A stretch of 64,000 bases of DNA from Microbacterium foliorum (GCF_006385575.1 NZ_CP041040.1:1488001-1552000), one strand, 5' to 3'. Numbered from the stretch's first letter, positions 1-9,036 are shown. Made by a program: numbers and translations. Notes: generated by a model not told the origin, from the sequence alone.

Positions 1-927
1 GTCGGCATCCGCGACGGATGGCGAGGCGTGGTCGACGGCGACTTCTTCCCCCTCACCCGTCACGAGGTGAAGGGCCTGTCGAAGGTCGGCGGGACGATCC
101 TGGGCACCAGTCGCACCAACCCCTACGAGGGTGAGCGCGGTGGCGCCGAGAACATCGCCAAGACCCTGTACGGGCACAAGATCGACGGCATCATCGCGAT
201 CGGCGGCGAGGGCACCCTCGCAGCAGCTGACCGCCTCGCCAAAGACGGCATCAACGTCATCGGTGTGCCGAAGACGATCGACAACGACCTTCGCGCGACG
301 GACTACTCCTTCGGCTTCGACACGGCCGTCAACATCGCGACGGACGCGATGGACCGCCTGCGCACCACAGGAGACTCTCACCAGCGCTGCATGGTGGCCG
401 AGGTGATGGGCCGTCACGTCGGCTGGATCGCGCTGCATGCGGGCATGGCAGCGGGCGCGCACGCCATCTGCATCCCCGAGGTTCCGATGTCGATCGACGA
501 CATCACAGCGCTCGTCTCCAGCGCGCATGACCGAGGTCGTGCGCCGCTCGTCGTCGTCTCCGAGGGGTTCAAGCTGCTCGGGATGGATGAGGCCTACAGC
601 GACAAGGGCCTCGACGCCTTCAACCGACCTCGTCTCGGCGGCATCGGCGATCAGCTCGCTCCCGCGATCGAGCGGATCACGGGCATCGAGACCCGCGCGA
701 CGATCCTCGGGCACATCCAGCGCGGTGGATCCCCGTCCGCGTTCGACCGCGTGCTCGCCACCCGTCTCGGACTTCACGCGGCTGACGCGATCGTCGAGAA
801 GGCATGGGGCCAGATGGTCGCGATGCAGGGCACCGACATCGTCCGTGTGCCGTTCGCAGAGGCGCTGGGAGAGCTGAACACGGTTCCCCGCAGTCGCTAC
901 GACGAGGCCGCGGCGCTCTTCGGCTGA
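1..927 (+). CDS. pfkA: 6-phosphofructokinase (5' end outside window)
   Basis: Phosphorylates fructose 6-phosphate to the 1,6-bisphosphate in glycolysis. The frame is open from base 1 (VGIRDGWRG), so the start lies upstream; 308 codons are visible. Family motifs are GGEGT, PKTIDND, MGRHVGW and GHIQRGG. Within the PFK-A family, Gly in GGEGT is the residue associated with ATP use (Asp marks PPi enzymes), whereas Lys in PKTIDND is shared with PPi-type enzymes. This Gly/Lys combination is typical of actinobacterial ATP-dependent PFKs. ATP dependence is therefore inferred, not shown. The gene is followed by a hairpin and faces the convergent S9 peptidase gene. Confidence 0.95.
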   Translation, partial: VGIRDGWRGVVDGDFFPLTRHEVKGLSKVGGTILGTSRTNPYEGERGGAENIAKTLYGHKIDGIIAIGGEGTLAAADRLAKDGINVIGVPKTIDNDLRATDYSFGFDTAVNIATDAMDRLRTTGDSHQRCMVAEVMGRHVGWIALHAGMAAGAHAICIPEVPMSIDDITALVSSAHDRGRAPLVVVSEGFKLLGMDEAYSDKGLDAFNRPRLGGIGDQLAPAIERITGIETRATILGHIQRGGSPSAFDRVLATRLGLHAADAIVEKAWGQMVAMQGTDIVRVPFAEALGELNTVPRSRYDEAAALFG

Positions 928-932
928 GACCG

Positions 933-965
933 GAACGGGCGGACGCCGTCGGCCTCCGCCCGTTC
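933..965. terminator. hairpin between pfkA and S9 peptidase
   Basis: A perfect 11-bp inverted repeat (933-943 and 955-965, arm GAACGGGCGGA) with an 11-base loop lies 6 bases after the pfkA stop, between two convergent genes. There is no T tract. Probably a bidirectional terminator. Confidence 0.7.
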
Positions 966-997
966 TCGGAACGCCTGAGCGCACCGGGCCGGCCTGG

Positions 998-3097
998 TCA
1001 CTCGGAGGCGAGACCCACCGTGTCGAAGATCCAGGCGAGCTCGAAAGCGCGCTCCTTCCACGAGTTGTAGCGACCGCTGACACCGCCGTGACCGGCGACC
1101 ATCTCGCACTTGAGCAGAGCGTCGGTCGCACCGGCGACACGCAGGGCGGCGATCCACTTCGCGGGCTCGACATAGAGGACTCTCGTGTCGTTGAGCGAGG
1201 TCACCGCGAGGATCCGCGGATAGTCCACCCCGTCACGGACGTTCTCGTACGGCGAGTACGACTTCATGTACTCGTAGACGTCGGCACCGTGCAGCGGGTC
1301 ACCCCACTCGTCCCACTCGATCACCGTCAGGGGGAGCGAGGGATCGAGGATCGTCGTGAGTGCGTCGACGAAGGGCACTGCCGCCAGCACCCCTGCGAAG
1401 AGCTCGGGAGCGAGGTTCGTCACGGCTCCCATGAGCAGTCCACCGGCGCTTCCCCCCTCGGCGACGAGGCGATCAGGAGACGTGACGCCCTGCTCGATGA
1501 GGTGCTCCGCACACGCGACGAAGTCGGTGAAGGTGTTGCGCTTGTTCAGCAGCTTGCCGTCCTCGTACCATTGCCGGCCCATCTCACCGCCGCCGCGGAC
1601 GTGCGCGACGGCGAAGACGATCCCTCGGTCGAGCTCTGAGAGCCGCGCGACCGAGAAGCCGGGATCGATCGAGTGCTCGTACGACCCGTAGCCGTAGAGG
1701 TGCACCGGTCGCACCTCGGAGCCCGGTTCGCCGAACGAGCGCTTCCAGACGAGCGAGATCGGCACTCGGGTGCCGTCGGATGCCGTGGCCCACTCGCGCT
1801 TCTGGCCGTAGTCGAGGGGGTCGTACCCGCCGAGCACCGTGACCTGCTTGCGCAGGTGGAGCTCGCGGGTCGCCAGGTCGAGCTCGTAGACGGTGCCCGG
1901 GGTCACGAAGGAGGTGTAGCCGAGTCGGAGGAAGGGCGAGTGCCACTCCGGGTTGCCGCTGACGCCCGCCGAGTACAGGGGCTCGTCGAAGACGATGTCG
2001 TCCACCGCGTCCGTCCCATAGTCGAGCAGCCCGACACGCTCGAGCCCCTCGCGGCGGTACTCCACCGTCGCGAAATCGCGGAACGCATCCATCCCGAGCA
2101 ACCGGCGTCCCGGCTCATGTGCGAGCACCACACGACGATCTCCCTGCGGATCGGATGCCGATACCGACACGAGCTCGAAGTCCAGAGCGTCGTCGTTGTG
2201 CAGGATGTACAGGCGGTCCTCGCCGTCGACCACGGCGTGCTCGAGCGAGTACTCGACGCCCTCGCGACGAGGCCAGACGACCCGAGGCGCGACGGTCAGG
2301 TCGCCCGCGAGATCGACGAGGTACTCCTCGCTGGTGATGCTCGATCCGACGGCGATCACGAGGTACTTGCGGCTGCGGGTGATGCCGGCGCCGAGCCAGT
2401 ACTTCTCGTCGGGTTCGTGGAAGAGCTTCACGTCGTCCGTGACCGGGGTGCCCAGGCGATGCAGCCAGAGCGTGTCAGGCCGCCATGCGTCATCACGTGT
2501 GGTGTAGAGGATCCCGGTGCCGTCGGGCGTGAAGAACGCGCCACCGGTGTCGGGGATCTCATCGGGCAGGGTCTCGCCGGTGACGAGATCGCGCACGTGC
2601 ACCGTGTAGAGCTCATCGCCCTCGAAATCCGTTGCCCACAGGAGCTTCGTCGCATCGTCAGAGGTGTCGAACGCGCCGAGCGAGAAGAACTCGTGCCCCT
2701 CGGCCTCGATGTTGCCGTCGAGCAGCACGGTCTCGCCCGGCACCGCCACGCCCGGCTCCAGCACCGGGGGGGTCCAGTCGTGCTCGGCTGCGGCGGTCCG
2801 GCAGTGGATGCCGTACTGCGCGCCCTCCTCAGTGCGGCTGTAGTACCACCAGTTCCCGCGCCGCGTGGGCACGGAGAGGTCGGTCTCCTGCACGCGGCCC
2901 TTGATCTCCTGGAACAGCGTCTCGCGCAGATTCGCCAGGTGGGAGAGCACGTCCTCGGTGTGGGCGTTCTCGGCCTCGAGGTGTGCGATCACCTCACGGG
3001 AGTCTTTCTCACGGAGCCACTCATAGGGATCATCGAATGTGTCGCCGTGGTGCGTGCGGAGGGTCGAGCGGCGGTCTGCGATCGGGGCTTCAGTCAC
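998..3097 (-). CDS. ptrB: S9 family peptidase (oligopeptidase B-like)
   Basis: Cytoplasmic prolyl-oligopeptidase-family serine peptidase expected to cut short peptides, typically after basic residues. With the start used here it has 699 residues, normal for oligopeptidase B. It has an N-terminal beta-propeller and a C-terminal alpha/beta-hydrolase domain. The visible triad is Ser550 in GGSAGG, Asp637 in NDTRV and His670 in GHGGVSG. Start: GTG at 3097 lies 7 bases after a TAGCGT hexamer (leaderless pattern). The longer GTG at 3106 overlaps that hexamer and is less likely. No signal peptide. It is convergent with pfkA, with which no functional link is obvious. Specificity for basic residues is inferred from family resemblance. 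Confidence 0.88.
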   Translation of the reverse strand: MTEAPIADRRSTLRTHHGDTFDDPYEWLREKDSREVIAHLEAENAHTEDVLSHLANLRETLFQEIKGRVQETDLSVPTRRGNWWYYSRTEEGAQYGIHCRTAAAEHDWTPPVLEPGVAVPGETVLLDGNIEAEGHEFFSLGAFDTSDDATKLLWATDFEGDELYTVHVRDLVTGETLPDEIPDTGGAFFTPDGTGILYTTRDDAWRPDTLWLHRLGTPVTDDVKLFHEPDEKYWLGAGITRSRKYLVIAVGSSITSEEYLVDLAGDLTVAPRVVWPRREGVEYSLEHAVVDGEDRLYILHNDDALDFELVSVSASDPQGDRRVVLAHEPGRRLLGMDAFRDFATVEYRREGLERVGLLDYGTDAVDDIVFDEPLYSAGVSGNPEWHSPFLRLGYTSFVTPGTVYELDLATRELHLRKQVTVLGGYDPLDYGQKREWATASDGTRVPISLVWKRSFGEPGSEVRPVHLYGYGSYEHSIDPGFSVARLSELDRGIVFAVAHVRGGGEMGRQWYEDGKLLNKRNTFTDFVACAEHLIEQGVTSPDRLVAEGGSAGGLLMGAVTNLAPELFAGVLAAVPFVDALTTILDPSLPLTVIEWDEWGDPLHGADVYEYMKSYSPYENVRDGVDYPRILAVTSLNDTRVLYVEPAKWIAALRVAGATDALLKCEMVAGHGGVSGRYNSWKERAFELAWIFDTVGLASE

Positions 3098-3104
3098 GAG
3101 TTCC

Positions 3105-3110
3105 ACGCTA
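3105..3110 (-). promoter_or_regulatory. -10 hexamer TAGCGT, leaderless start of S9 peptidase
   Basis: TAGCGT on the minus strand ends 7 bases before the GTG at 3097. No Shine-Dalgarno sequence is present. Confidence 0.5.
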
Positions 3111-3256
3111 GCCCAGGTCGAGTTGACCGGTACCCGGGAGGGTGGGAGGATCTACCGGGGCCGGTTAACGGAAGTGAAACCCACGGTGAACTCTTCGTTC
3201 ATCACGTCGATCCCGTCGACACCTCTCCTTTCTTCCTCAACGACCGAAAGCGAACG

Positions 3257-4621
3257 GTGGAAACCGCAGCCCTCATCGTCGTGCTCGTCATCGCACTGGC
3301 ACTCTTCTTCGACTTCACCAACGGGTTTCACGACACGGCCAACGCGATGGCCACCCCCATCGCGACAGGCGCGCTGAAGCCCAAGACAGCCGTCCTTCTC
3401 GCAGCGGTGCTGAACCTCGTCGGTGCGTTCCTCTCGACCGAGGTCTCCAAGACCGTGTCGCACGGCATCATCCGAGAGGACACCATCCAGGGCGATGTGT
3501 TCCTCCCGATGATCTTCGCGGGTCTCATCGGCGCGATCACCTGGAACATGCTGACCTGGCTGCTGGGTCTGCCCTCGAGCTCGTCCCACGCGCTCTTCGG
3601 CGGCCTCATCGGTGCCACGCTGGTCGGGGTCGGGGTCGGCGGCATCGACTTCGGCATGGTGCTGTCGAAGATCATCCTCCCGGCGCTCATCGCCCCGCTG
3701 ACGGCCGGCATCATCGCGTTCGCCGCGACGAAGCTCGCGTACTCGATCACCCGGCGCTACGACGGCAAGCCCGACGGACGAGACGGCTTCCGCTGGGGCC
3801 AGATCTTCACGTCGTCGCTGGTGGCGCTCGCGCACGGCACGAACGACGCGCAGAAGACGATGGGCGTGATCACCCTCGCGCTCATCACGGTCGGCTGGCA
3901 GAACAGCGAGCAGGCGGACCCGTACCTCTGGGTCATCATCGCCTGCGCGGTCACGATCGCCCTCGGCACGTATCTCGGCGGATGGCGGATCATCCGCACG
4001 CTGGGCAAGGGCCTGACCGAGGTCAAGCCCGCGCAGGGCTTCTCGGCGGAGAGTTCGACGGCTGCGACGATCCTCGCCTCCAGCGCTTTCGGATTCGCGC
4101 TCTCGACCACACAGGTCGCATCGGGATCCGTCATCGGCTCGGGCCTCGGTCGCCGCGGCTCGACGGTTCGCTGGCGGACCGCCGGTCGAATCGCCATCGG
4201 CTGGCTCCTGACGCTTCCGGCGGCGGGCGCTGTCGGTGCTCTCGCAGCCCTGCTGATCACGTGGCTCGGGCTCTGGGGCATCGCGATCGACACGGTACTC
4301 GCGCTCGCCGTGATCATCGGCCTGTTCCTCCGTTCCCGCAAGGATGCCGTCACTCATGCGAACGCGATGAGTGACGTGGCCGAGTCGGGGCTCGCGATCG
4401 AGCACCCCGACACGACGCCGCCGACGCGCCGGCAGCAGCGGATCATCGAGGCCAAGGCCGAGGCGAAGGCCCGCGCAGAGGCGCGTGAGAAGGCCAAGGC
4501 CAAGGCCAGGGCCGACTCGAAGGCGAAGGCTGCGGCGAAGGCGGCGAAGAAGGCACCGGACACCGGCGTCGCGACGAAGGTCGACAACCCGGAGAAGGCG
4601 AACAGCGAGGAGTCGAAGTGA
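3257..4621 (+). CDS. inorganic phosphate transporter, Pit/PiT family
   Basis: Integral membrane low-affinity phosphate (metal-phosphate) permease. Both inverted PiT signatures are visible: DFTNGFHDTANAMATP near residue 18 and HGTNDAQKTMG near residue 195. About ten hydrophobic segments follow one another up to around residue 365. The cytoplasmic C-terminus is unusual: roughly 60 residues rich in Lys, Ala, Glu and Arg, predicted to form a charged helix or coiled coil. Start GTG at 3257 is chosen because translation then begins directly before the first membrane helix; upstream codons in this frame are antisense to the S9 gene. The stop overlaps the next gene's start (GTGA), implying coupled translation with the small membrane protein at 4618. 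Confidence 0.9.
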   Translation: METAALIVVLVIALALFFDFTNGFHDTANAMATPIATGALKPKTAVLLAAVLNLVGAFLSTEVSKTVSHGIIREDTIQGDVFLPMIFAGLIGAITWNMLTWLLGLPSSSSHALFGGLIGATLVGVGVGGIDFGMVLSKIILPALIAPLTAGIIAFAATKLAYSITRRYDGKPDGRDGFRWGQIFTSSLVALAHGTNDAQKTMGVITLALITVGWQNSEQADPYLWVIIACAVTIALGTYLGGWRIIRTLGKGLTEVKPAQGFSAESSTAATILASSAFGFALSTTQVASGSVIGSGLGRRGSTVRWRTAGRIAIGWLLTLPAAGAVGALAALLITWLGLWGIAIDTVLALAVIIGLFLRSRKDAVTHANAMSDVAESGLAIEHPDTTPPTRRQQRIIEAKAEAKARAEAREKAKAKARADSKAKAAAKAAKKAPDTGVATKVDNPEKANSEESK

Positions 4622-4953
4622 GTGTCGCCATCGAATGGGATGCATTCCTCCAGGTGTTCGTCGCGGCGCTGCTCGGCGCCTGCGCCGTCGTGACCTTCTA
4701 CGCGTTCGGGCTTCGGCTGCTGGTCCGCAGCGGACATGCGCCGGTCGTGAGTCCGGCGGAGTTCACCGACGCCATCACCGTGGTCTCTGAGAAGGAGCTC
4801 AAGCGGGCGGCGAAGCAGGCCGCCAAGGCGGCGAAGAAGAGTCCACTCACCGAGGGGCAGCGACGCATCGCGCTGTACGGCGCCTACGGGTGCTTCGCGC
4901 TGTGCGCGGTGGCCGTGGTGGCTGGCATCCTGATCATCGTCGTCGGGCACTGA
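4618..4953 (+). CDS. small membrane protein partner of Pit
   Basis: A 111-residue protein of unknown function. It has an N-terminal transmembrane helix (about residues 10-32), a soluble middle containing a basic Lys/Ala stretch (KRAAKQAAKAAKKS, about residues 61-74), and a C-terminal transmembrane helix (about 86-108). GTG start overlaps the Pit stop by four bases. The basic segment resembles the Pit C-terminal tail, and together with the coupling this suggests the two proteins work as a unit, perhaps as an accessory or regulatory subunit. That role is inference; no named domain was recognised. Confidence 0.75.
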   Translation: MSVAIEWDAFLQVFVAALLGACAVVTFYAFGLRLLVRSGHAPVVSPAEFTDAITVVSEKELKRAAKQAAKAAKKSPLTEGQRRIALYGAYGCFALCAVAVVAGILIIVVGH

Positions 4954-4977
4954 CCGCCGCGTCCGGCGCCCTCGGAC

Positions 4978-5544
4978 TCAGCGCAGGAGGCCGGCTACGA
5001 GGTCGTCGACGATCTCGTCGGTGGACGTGTCGGGGTCGATCGGAGATGTCAGCCGATCGAGCAGAAGCCCGTCGATCGCGTAGTGGAACAGCGCGATCTC
5101 GCGTCGGCTGCCCGGAAGACCCGCTGCCGTGTTGAACGCGACATCCGCATCGAACCCGGCTCGCTGCCATGCACCCAGCAGTGCGGCGACCTCGGGCCGT
5201 CGGCTGCTCTCGAGCCTCAGCTCGAACAGCGCCAGCGTGACATCGCGGTCGTCCGTCAGACGACGCACGATGTCTCTGACGTAGTCGGCGAAGAGGGTCC
5301 TGCTCGGCTGCGCCGCTGAGCGGCGGGCAAGGTCATCGTCGCTGGGGGCGAGACGCTCGCCGATGCGCTCGACGAGACCCTCGATGAGCGCATCTCGGCT
5401 GCGGAAGTAGTTCGACGTGGTGCCCACCGGCACGCCGGCCACGAGGTCGACGGCGCGGTGTGTGAGTCCGCGCGAACCGTCCGTCGCCAGGACGATCAGC
5501 CCTGCATCCGCGATGTTCCGTCGCCTCGTCTCGTTCTTCGCCAT
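4978..5544 (-). CDS. TetR/AcrR family transcriptional regulator
   Basis: A 188-residue one-component repressor-type regulator. The N-terminal helix-turn-helix (about residues 9-55, including GLTHRAVDLVAGVPVGTTSNYF) is the TetR DNA-binding signature. The remaining helices would form the ligand pocket, resembling the TetR_C group seen in actinobacterial regulators. A TAGGGT hexamer ends 6 bases before the ATG, so the mRNA is probably leaderless. It is divergent from the metallophosphoesterase at 5624, 79 bases away, which is the most likely target besides itself. The ligand cannot be told from sequence. Confidence 0.88.
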   Translation of the reverse strand: MAKNETRRRNIADAGLIVLATDGSRGLTHRAVDLVAGVPVGTTSNYFRSRDALIEGLVERIGERLAPSDDDLARRSAAQPSRTLFADYVRDIVRRLTDDRDVTLALFELRLESSRRPEVAALLGAWQRAGFDADVAFNTAAGLPGSRREIALFHYAIDGLLLDRLTSPIDPDTSTDEIVDDLVAGLLR

Positions 5545-5550
5545 CCGAGC

Positions 5551-5556
5551 ACCCTA
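5551..5556 (-). promoter_or_regulatory. -10 hexamer TAGGGT, leaderless tetR-type gene
   Basis: TAGGGT on the minus strand ends 6 bases before the ATG at 5544. Confidence 0.5.
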
Positions 5557-5611
5557 TCGCGACTACTACAGCTGCCGTGGAGCCGTCATGGTCCGATGTC
5601 GCCGTGCGGCC

Positions 5612-5617
5612 TAGGCT
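5612..5617 (+). promoter_or_regulatory. -10 hexamer TAGGCT, leaderless phosphoesterase
   Basis: TAGGCT ends 6 bases before the ATG at 5624. Confidence 0.5.
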
Positions 5618-5623
5618 GAGTTC

Positions 5624-6538
5624 ATGCCAGCGCCTTCCGGCAGCGAGTTCGTCTTCGGTCGCCACGAGCCAGCGAGCCACGTCATCATCCACGTGAGCGA
5701 CCCGCACTTCCTGGCGGACGGCGTGCGGCTCGGAGGACGCTACGACGTCGAGGAGAACTTCGCCCGTACTCTCGAGGCGATCAGTGCCGTGCATCCGCAC
5801 CCGGCGGCGATCGTGATCACCGGCGATCTGGCGGATCTGGGGGAGCCGGATGCGTACAGGCGACTCCGTCTCGCAGTGGAGCCCGTCGCCGAGGAGCTGG
5901 GGACGGTCGTCGTATGGGTCGCGGGCAACCACGATGAGCGCCCGGCCCTCCGAGAGGGGCTGCTTGACCTGCCCCCGACCGAGGAGCCGGTGACGGGAGT
6001 GTGGGACCTCGACGGTCTCAGGCTGGTCGCGCTCGACACGAGCGTGCCGGGGTGGCACCACGGTGACCTGGATGCGGGTCAGCTCTCGTGGTTGGCAGAG
6101 GTCCTGAGCGAGCCGGCGCCGCACGGCACTCTGCTCGCGATGCACCACCCTCCGCTGCCGAGCCACCTGCCGCTCTTCGACATCCTCGAGCTGCGGCACC
6201 AGGATGAGCTGGCGGCGGTCATCCACGACACCGACGTGCGCGGCATCCTCGCGGGTCACCTGCACTACTCGTCGCACGGCACCTTCGCGGGCGTGCCCGT
6301 CAGTGTCTCTTCGGCGACCTGCTACACGATGAACGTCGCGCGCCCCGCCGCCGATGTGAACGGGATGGATGCCGCGCAGGCCTTCCAGATCGTGCATGTG
6401 CGTCCTGACACGATCACGCACACCGTGGTGCCCGTGACGGACGCACCGACCGGTGACCACTTCTCCATGGCATGGCTCGAGAAGATGGCGCGGCTCACCC
6501 CCGACGAGCGCCTCGAGGCGTTCTCGCGCAAACGCTGA
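5624..6538 (+). CDS. calcineurin-like metallophosphoesterase (CpdA-like)
   Basis: A 304-residue cytoplasmic binuclear-metal phosphodiesterase resembling class III cyclic-nucleotide phosphodiesterases. The metal-binding motifs come in the expected order: DPHF (residues 24-27), GDLAD, GNHDER, HHPPLP and GHLHYSSHG. Substrate is inferred to be a cyclic nucleotide or another phosphodiester; the sequence alone does not separate cAMP hydrolysis from other activities. Start ATG at 5624 is supported by the leaderless TAGGCT-N6-ATG arrangement. It is divergent from the TetR gene. Confidence 0.85.
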   Translation: MPAPSGSEFVFGRHEPASHVIIHVSDPHFLADGVRLGGRYDVEENFARTLEAISAVHPHPAAIVITGDLADLGEPDAYRRLRLAVEPVAEELGTVVVWVAGNHDERPALREGLLDLPPTEEPVTGVWDLDGLRLVALDTSVPGWHHGDLDAGQLSWLAEVLSEPAPHGTLLAMHHPPLPSHLPLFDILELRHQDELAAVIHDTDVRGILAGHLHYSSHGTFAGVPVSVSSATCYTMNVARPAADVNGMDAAQAFQIVHVRPDTITHTVVPVTDAPTGDHFSMAWLEKMARLTPDERLEAFSRKR

Positions 6539-6576
6539 ACCGCCGTCGTATCCCTGGCGGCGCATGCACGCAGGCG

Positions 6577-6582
6577 TAGACT
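6577..6582 (+). promoter_or_regulatory. -10 hexamer TAGACT upstream of aspA
   Basis: TAGACT lies 49 bases before the aspA ATG, leaving a short leader that carries an AAGGA ribosome-binding site. Confidence 0.4.
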
Positions 6583-6631
6583 GGGAGCATCCCCCGCACC
6601 ACACACTCGCCACTACCCACAAGGATGTGAC

Positions 6632-8092
6632 ATGGCTTCTGCCGCGCCTGCCCCCACCCGCACCGAGACCGACTCTCTCGGGAGCATGGAGATTCCCGCC
6701 GACGCGTACTGGGGGATCCACACTGCCCGCGCCGACGCGAACTTCCCGATCACGAAGCGTCCGATCTCGGTCTATCCCGACCTCGTCGTCGCGCTCGCGA
6801 TGGTCAAGCAGGCCAGCGCCAGGGCGAACCGCGAGATCGGGGTCCTCGACCCCGAACGAGCCGATCTGATCGACCGAGCCGCTCAGCGTGTCATCGACGG
6901 GGAGTTCCACGACCAGTTCACCGTCGGGGTGATCCAGGGCGGCGCAGGCACCTCGACGAACATGAACGCCAACGAGGTCATCACCAACATCGCCCTCGAG
7001 CTCGCCGGGCGCGAGAAGGGCGACTACGCGTTCCTCTCGCCGATCGATCACACGAACCGCAGCCAGTCGACCAACGACGTCTACCCGACCGCCGTCAAGA
7101 TCGGTCTGTCGCTGACGCTCCGGTCACTGCTCGAAGAGCTCGATCTGCTGCGTATCTCGTTCCTGCACAAGTCGCATGAGTTCCACGACGTGCTCAAGGT
7201 CGGACGCACGCAGCTGCAGGACGCCGTGCCGATGACTCTGGGCCAGGAGTTCCACGGCTTCGCCTCGACCCTCGGCTACGACCACACGCGCCTCACCGAG
7301 AACGCGTCGCTCATGTTCGAGATCAATATGGGCGCGACGGCCATCGGCACCGGCATCACGACCCACGTCGACTACGCGCCCGCGGTGCTGAAGCACCTGC
7401 GCGAGATCACCGAGCTCGATCTCGTCACGTCCGCCGACCTCGTCGAGGCGACCAGCGACACCGGCTCCTTCATGTCGTTCTCGTCGACGCTGAAGCGCAA
7501 TGCGATGAAGCTGTCGAAGATCTGCAACGACCTGCGACTGCTGTCGTCGGGGCCGCAGGCAGGCTTCGGCGAGATCAACCTGCCTGCCATGCAGGCGGGT
7601 TCCAGCATCATGCCGGGCAAGGTGAACCCGGTGATCCCGGAGGTCGTCAACCAGGTGGCGTTCGCGGTCGCCGGTGCGGACATGACGGTGACGATGGCAG
7701 CCGAGGCGGGGCAACTGCAGCTCAACGCCTTCGAGCCCGTGATCGCTCACTCGATCTTCCAGTCGATCACCTGGATGCGCCAGGCGATGTGGACGCTGCG
7801 CGTCAACTGCGTCGATGGCATCACGGCGAACCGCGATCGTCTCGGAGCAATGGTCGGCGCCTCGGTCGGCGTCATCACGGCCCTCACGCCGTTCATCGGA
7901 TACGCGGCCGCGGCCGCTCTGGCCAAGACCGCCCTCCTGACCAACCGGAATGTGGCCGACCTGGTCGTCGAGGCCGGATTGATGTCGCGTGAAGAGGTCA
8001 TCAAGCAGCTGTCGCCCGCGCGTCTGTCCGGACTCGAGGCGATCACCGCTGCGATTCCGGTGATCTCGGCCGAGGATCTCATCGAGATCTGA
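6632..8092 (+). CDS. aspA: aspartate ammonia-lyase
   Basis: Reversibly converts L-aspartate to fumarate and ammonia. It has 486 residues and belongs to the aspartase/fumarase superfamily. The flexible-loop signature is GSSIMPGKVNPVIPEVVNQ: the VIPEVVNQ ending marks aspartase, whereas class II fumarases read TQCE there. HTARADANFPI near the N-terminus also fits aspartase. The ATG follows AAGGA at 6-base spacing, so this gene has a leader and a normal ribosome-binding site. A strong palindromic hairpin follows the stop. Monocistronic, and convergent with the FAH-family gene. Confidence 0.93.
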   Translation: MASAAPAPTRTETDSLGSMEIPADAYWGIHTARADANFPITKRPISVYPDLVVALAMVKQASARANREIGVLDPERADLIDRAAQRVIDGEFHDQFTVGVIQGGAGTSTNMNANEVITNIALELAGREKGDYAFLSPIDHTNRSQSTNDVYPTAVKIGLSLTLRSLLEELDLLRISFLHKSHEFHDVLKVGRTQLQDAVPMTLGQEFHGFASTLGYDHTRLTENASLMFEINMGATAIGTGITTHVDYAPAVLKHLREITELDLVTSADLVEATSDTGSFMSFSSTLKRNAMKLSKICNDLRLLSSGPQAGFGEINLPAMQAGSSIMPGKVNPVIPEVVNQVAFAVAGADMTVTMAAEAGQLQLNAFEPVIAHSIFQSITWMRQAMWTLRVNCVDGITANRDRLGAMVGASVGVITALTPFIGYAAAAALAKTALLTNRNVADLVVEAGLMSREEVIKQLSPARLSGLEAITAAIPVISAEDLIEI

Positions 8093-8098
8093 CCATGC

Positions 8099-8135
8099 AG
8101 AAGGGGCCCCGGCGCACGACGCCGGGGCCCCTTCT
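8099..8135. terminator. bidirectional terminator hairpin after aspA
   Basis: Perfect 16-bp stem (8099-8114 with 8120-8135) and a 5-base loop, very GC-rich, between the convergent aspA and FAH-family genes. Confidence 0.85.
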
Positions 8136-8160
8136 CGTATCCGCGTGCGCGGAATCCGGC

Positions 8161-9030
8161 TCAGTCGAGCACGCGACAGTGGGTGGTGAGCTCGCCGATC
8201 CCGTCGATGCCGACGGTCACGGTCGAACGATCGCGGAGGAAGATCTGCGGGTCTCGTGAGTATCCGGCTCCTCCGGGGCTGCCGGTGGAGATCAGCGTGC
8301 CGGGCAGCAGCGTCAGCGACTGCGAGAGGTGTGCGATGAGCTTCGCGACCGATCGGACCATCTGGTCGGTACTGGCATCCTGCACGGTCTGGCCGTCCAC
8401 GACGGCCCAGATGTGCAGATCCTGAGGGTCGGCGACCTCGTCGGCCGTGACAGCGTACGGACCGGTCGGGGTGAACCCGTCGAAGGACTTGCACCGTGAC
8501 CACTGCGCCTCGGAGAACTGCACGTTCCGAGCGGTGATGTCGTTGACGACCGTGTAGCCCCAGACGTGCGACAGGGCGTCGGCCTCTGCGACGTCTTTCG
8601 CAGGCGTGCCGATCAGCACGCCGAGCTCTGCCTCGTAGTCCACGGCCTCGCTCAGCGCTCGCGGCCACGACGTCGTCTGCTCGTGGCCCGTGAGCGAGTT
8701 GGGCCACAGGGTGAAGACGGTCGGAGCCGCGTCGGTCTTCAGACCGAGCTCGCTCGAGTGCGCGGCGTAGTTCAGGCCGACTGCGAGCACGGCGGGAGGA
8801 GCGATGACCGCTGACACGAACGCCCAGTCCTCGAGCGGATGCCGGGTGGCGGTGCTGCTCTCGACGGCGGCGCGAAGCGCGGTGAGCATCTGCTCGCCGC
8901 CCTCGATCAGCTGCTGAAGCGTCGCAGGGGGGTCGGGAAGGAGATCGGAGACGAGGATGGCATCGGCACCCTCCACCACTGCGAGATGCGCAGCAGGGGA
9001 GTCGGCACGACGCAGATGAGCGAACCGCAT
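8161..9030 (-). CDS. fumarylacetoacetate hydrolase family protein
   Basis: A 289-residue metal-dependent C-C hydrolase/isomerase of the FAH superfamily, acting on diketo acids from aromatic or sugar-acid catabolism. Seen in the sequence: a divergent N-terminal part, then the FAH core with GLNYAAHSSE, DYEAELGVLIG (metal ligands), WGYTVVNDITARN, CKSFDGFTPTGPYAV and STGSPGGAGY. The last three are the conserved active-site blocks. No other catabolic genes are adjacent, so the substrate (acylpyruvate, hydroxyheptadienedioate or other) cannot be assigned. ATG at 9030 follows TAGCGT by 6 bases (leaderless). Confidence 0.87.
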   Translation of the reverse strand: MRFAHLRRADSPAAHLAVVEGADAILVSDLLPDPPATLQQLIEGGEQMLTALRAAVESSTATRHPLEDWAFVSAVIAPPAVLAVGLNYAAHSSELGLKTDAAPTVFTLWPNSLTGHEQTTSWPRALSEAVDYEAELGVLIGTPAKDVAEADALSHVWGYTVVNDITARNVQFSEAQWSRCKSFDGFTPTGPYAVTADEVADPQDLHIWAVVDGQTVQDASTDQMVRSVAKLIAHLSQSLTLLPGTLISTGSPGGAGYSRDPQIFLRDRSTVTVGIDGIGELTTHCRVLD

Positions 9031-9036
9031 GCTCCT

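Noticed and set aside
1673-3256. Upstream extension of the Pit frame across the S9 peptidase gene
   Set aside because: The extension is antisense to a convincing peptidase and is not membrane-protein-like. Pit begins near 3257.
3152-4645. Minus-strand frame of 497 codons opposite pit
   Set aside because: It is Arg/Asp/Glu-rich as expected for the complement of a membrane protein gene, with no start signals.
6632-8092. aspA considered as class II fumarase
   Set aside because: The loop continues VIPEVVNQ, the aspartase form, rather than the fumarase TQCE form.
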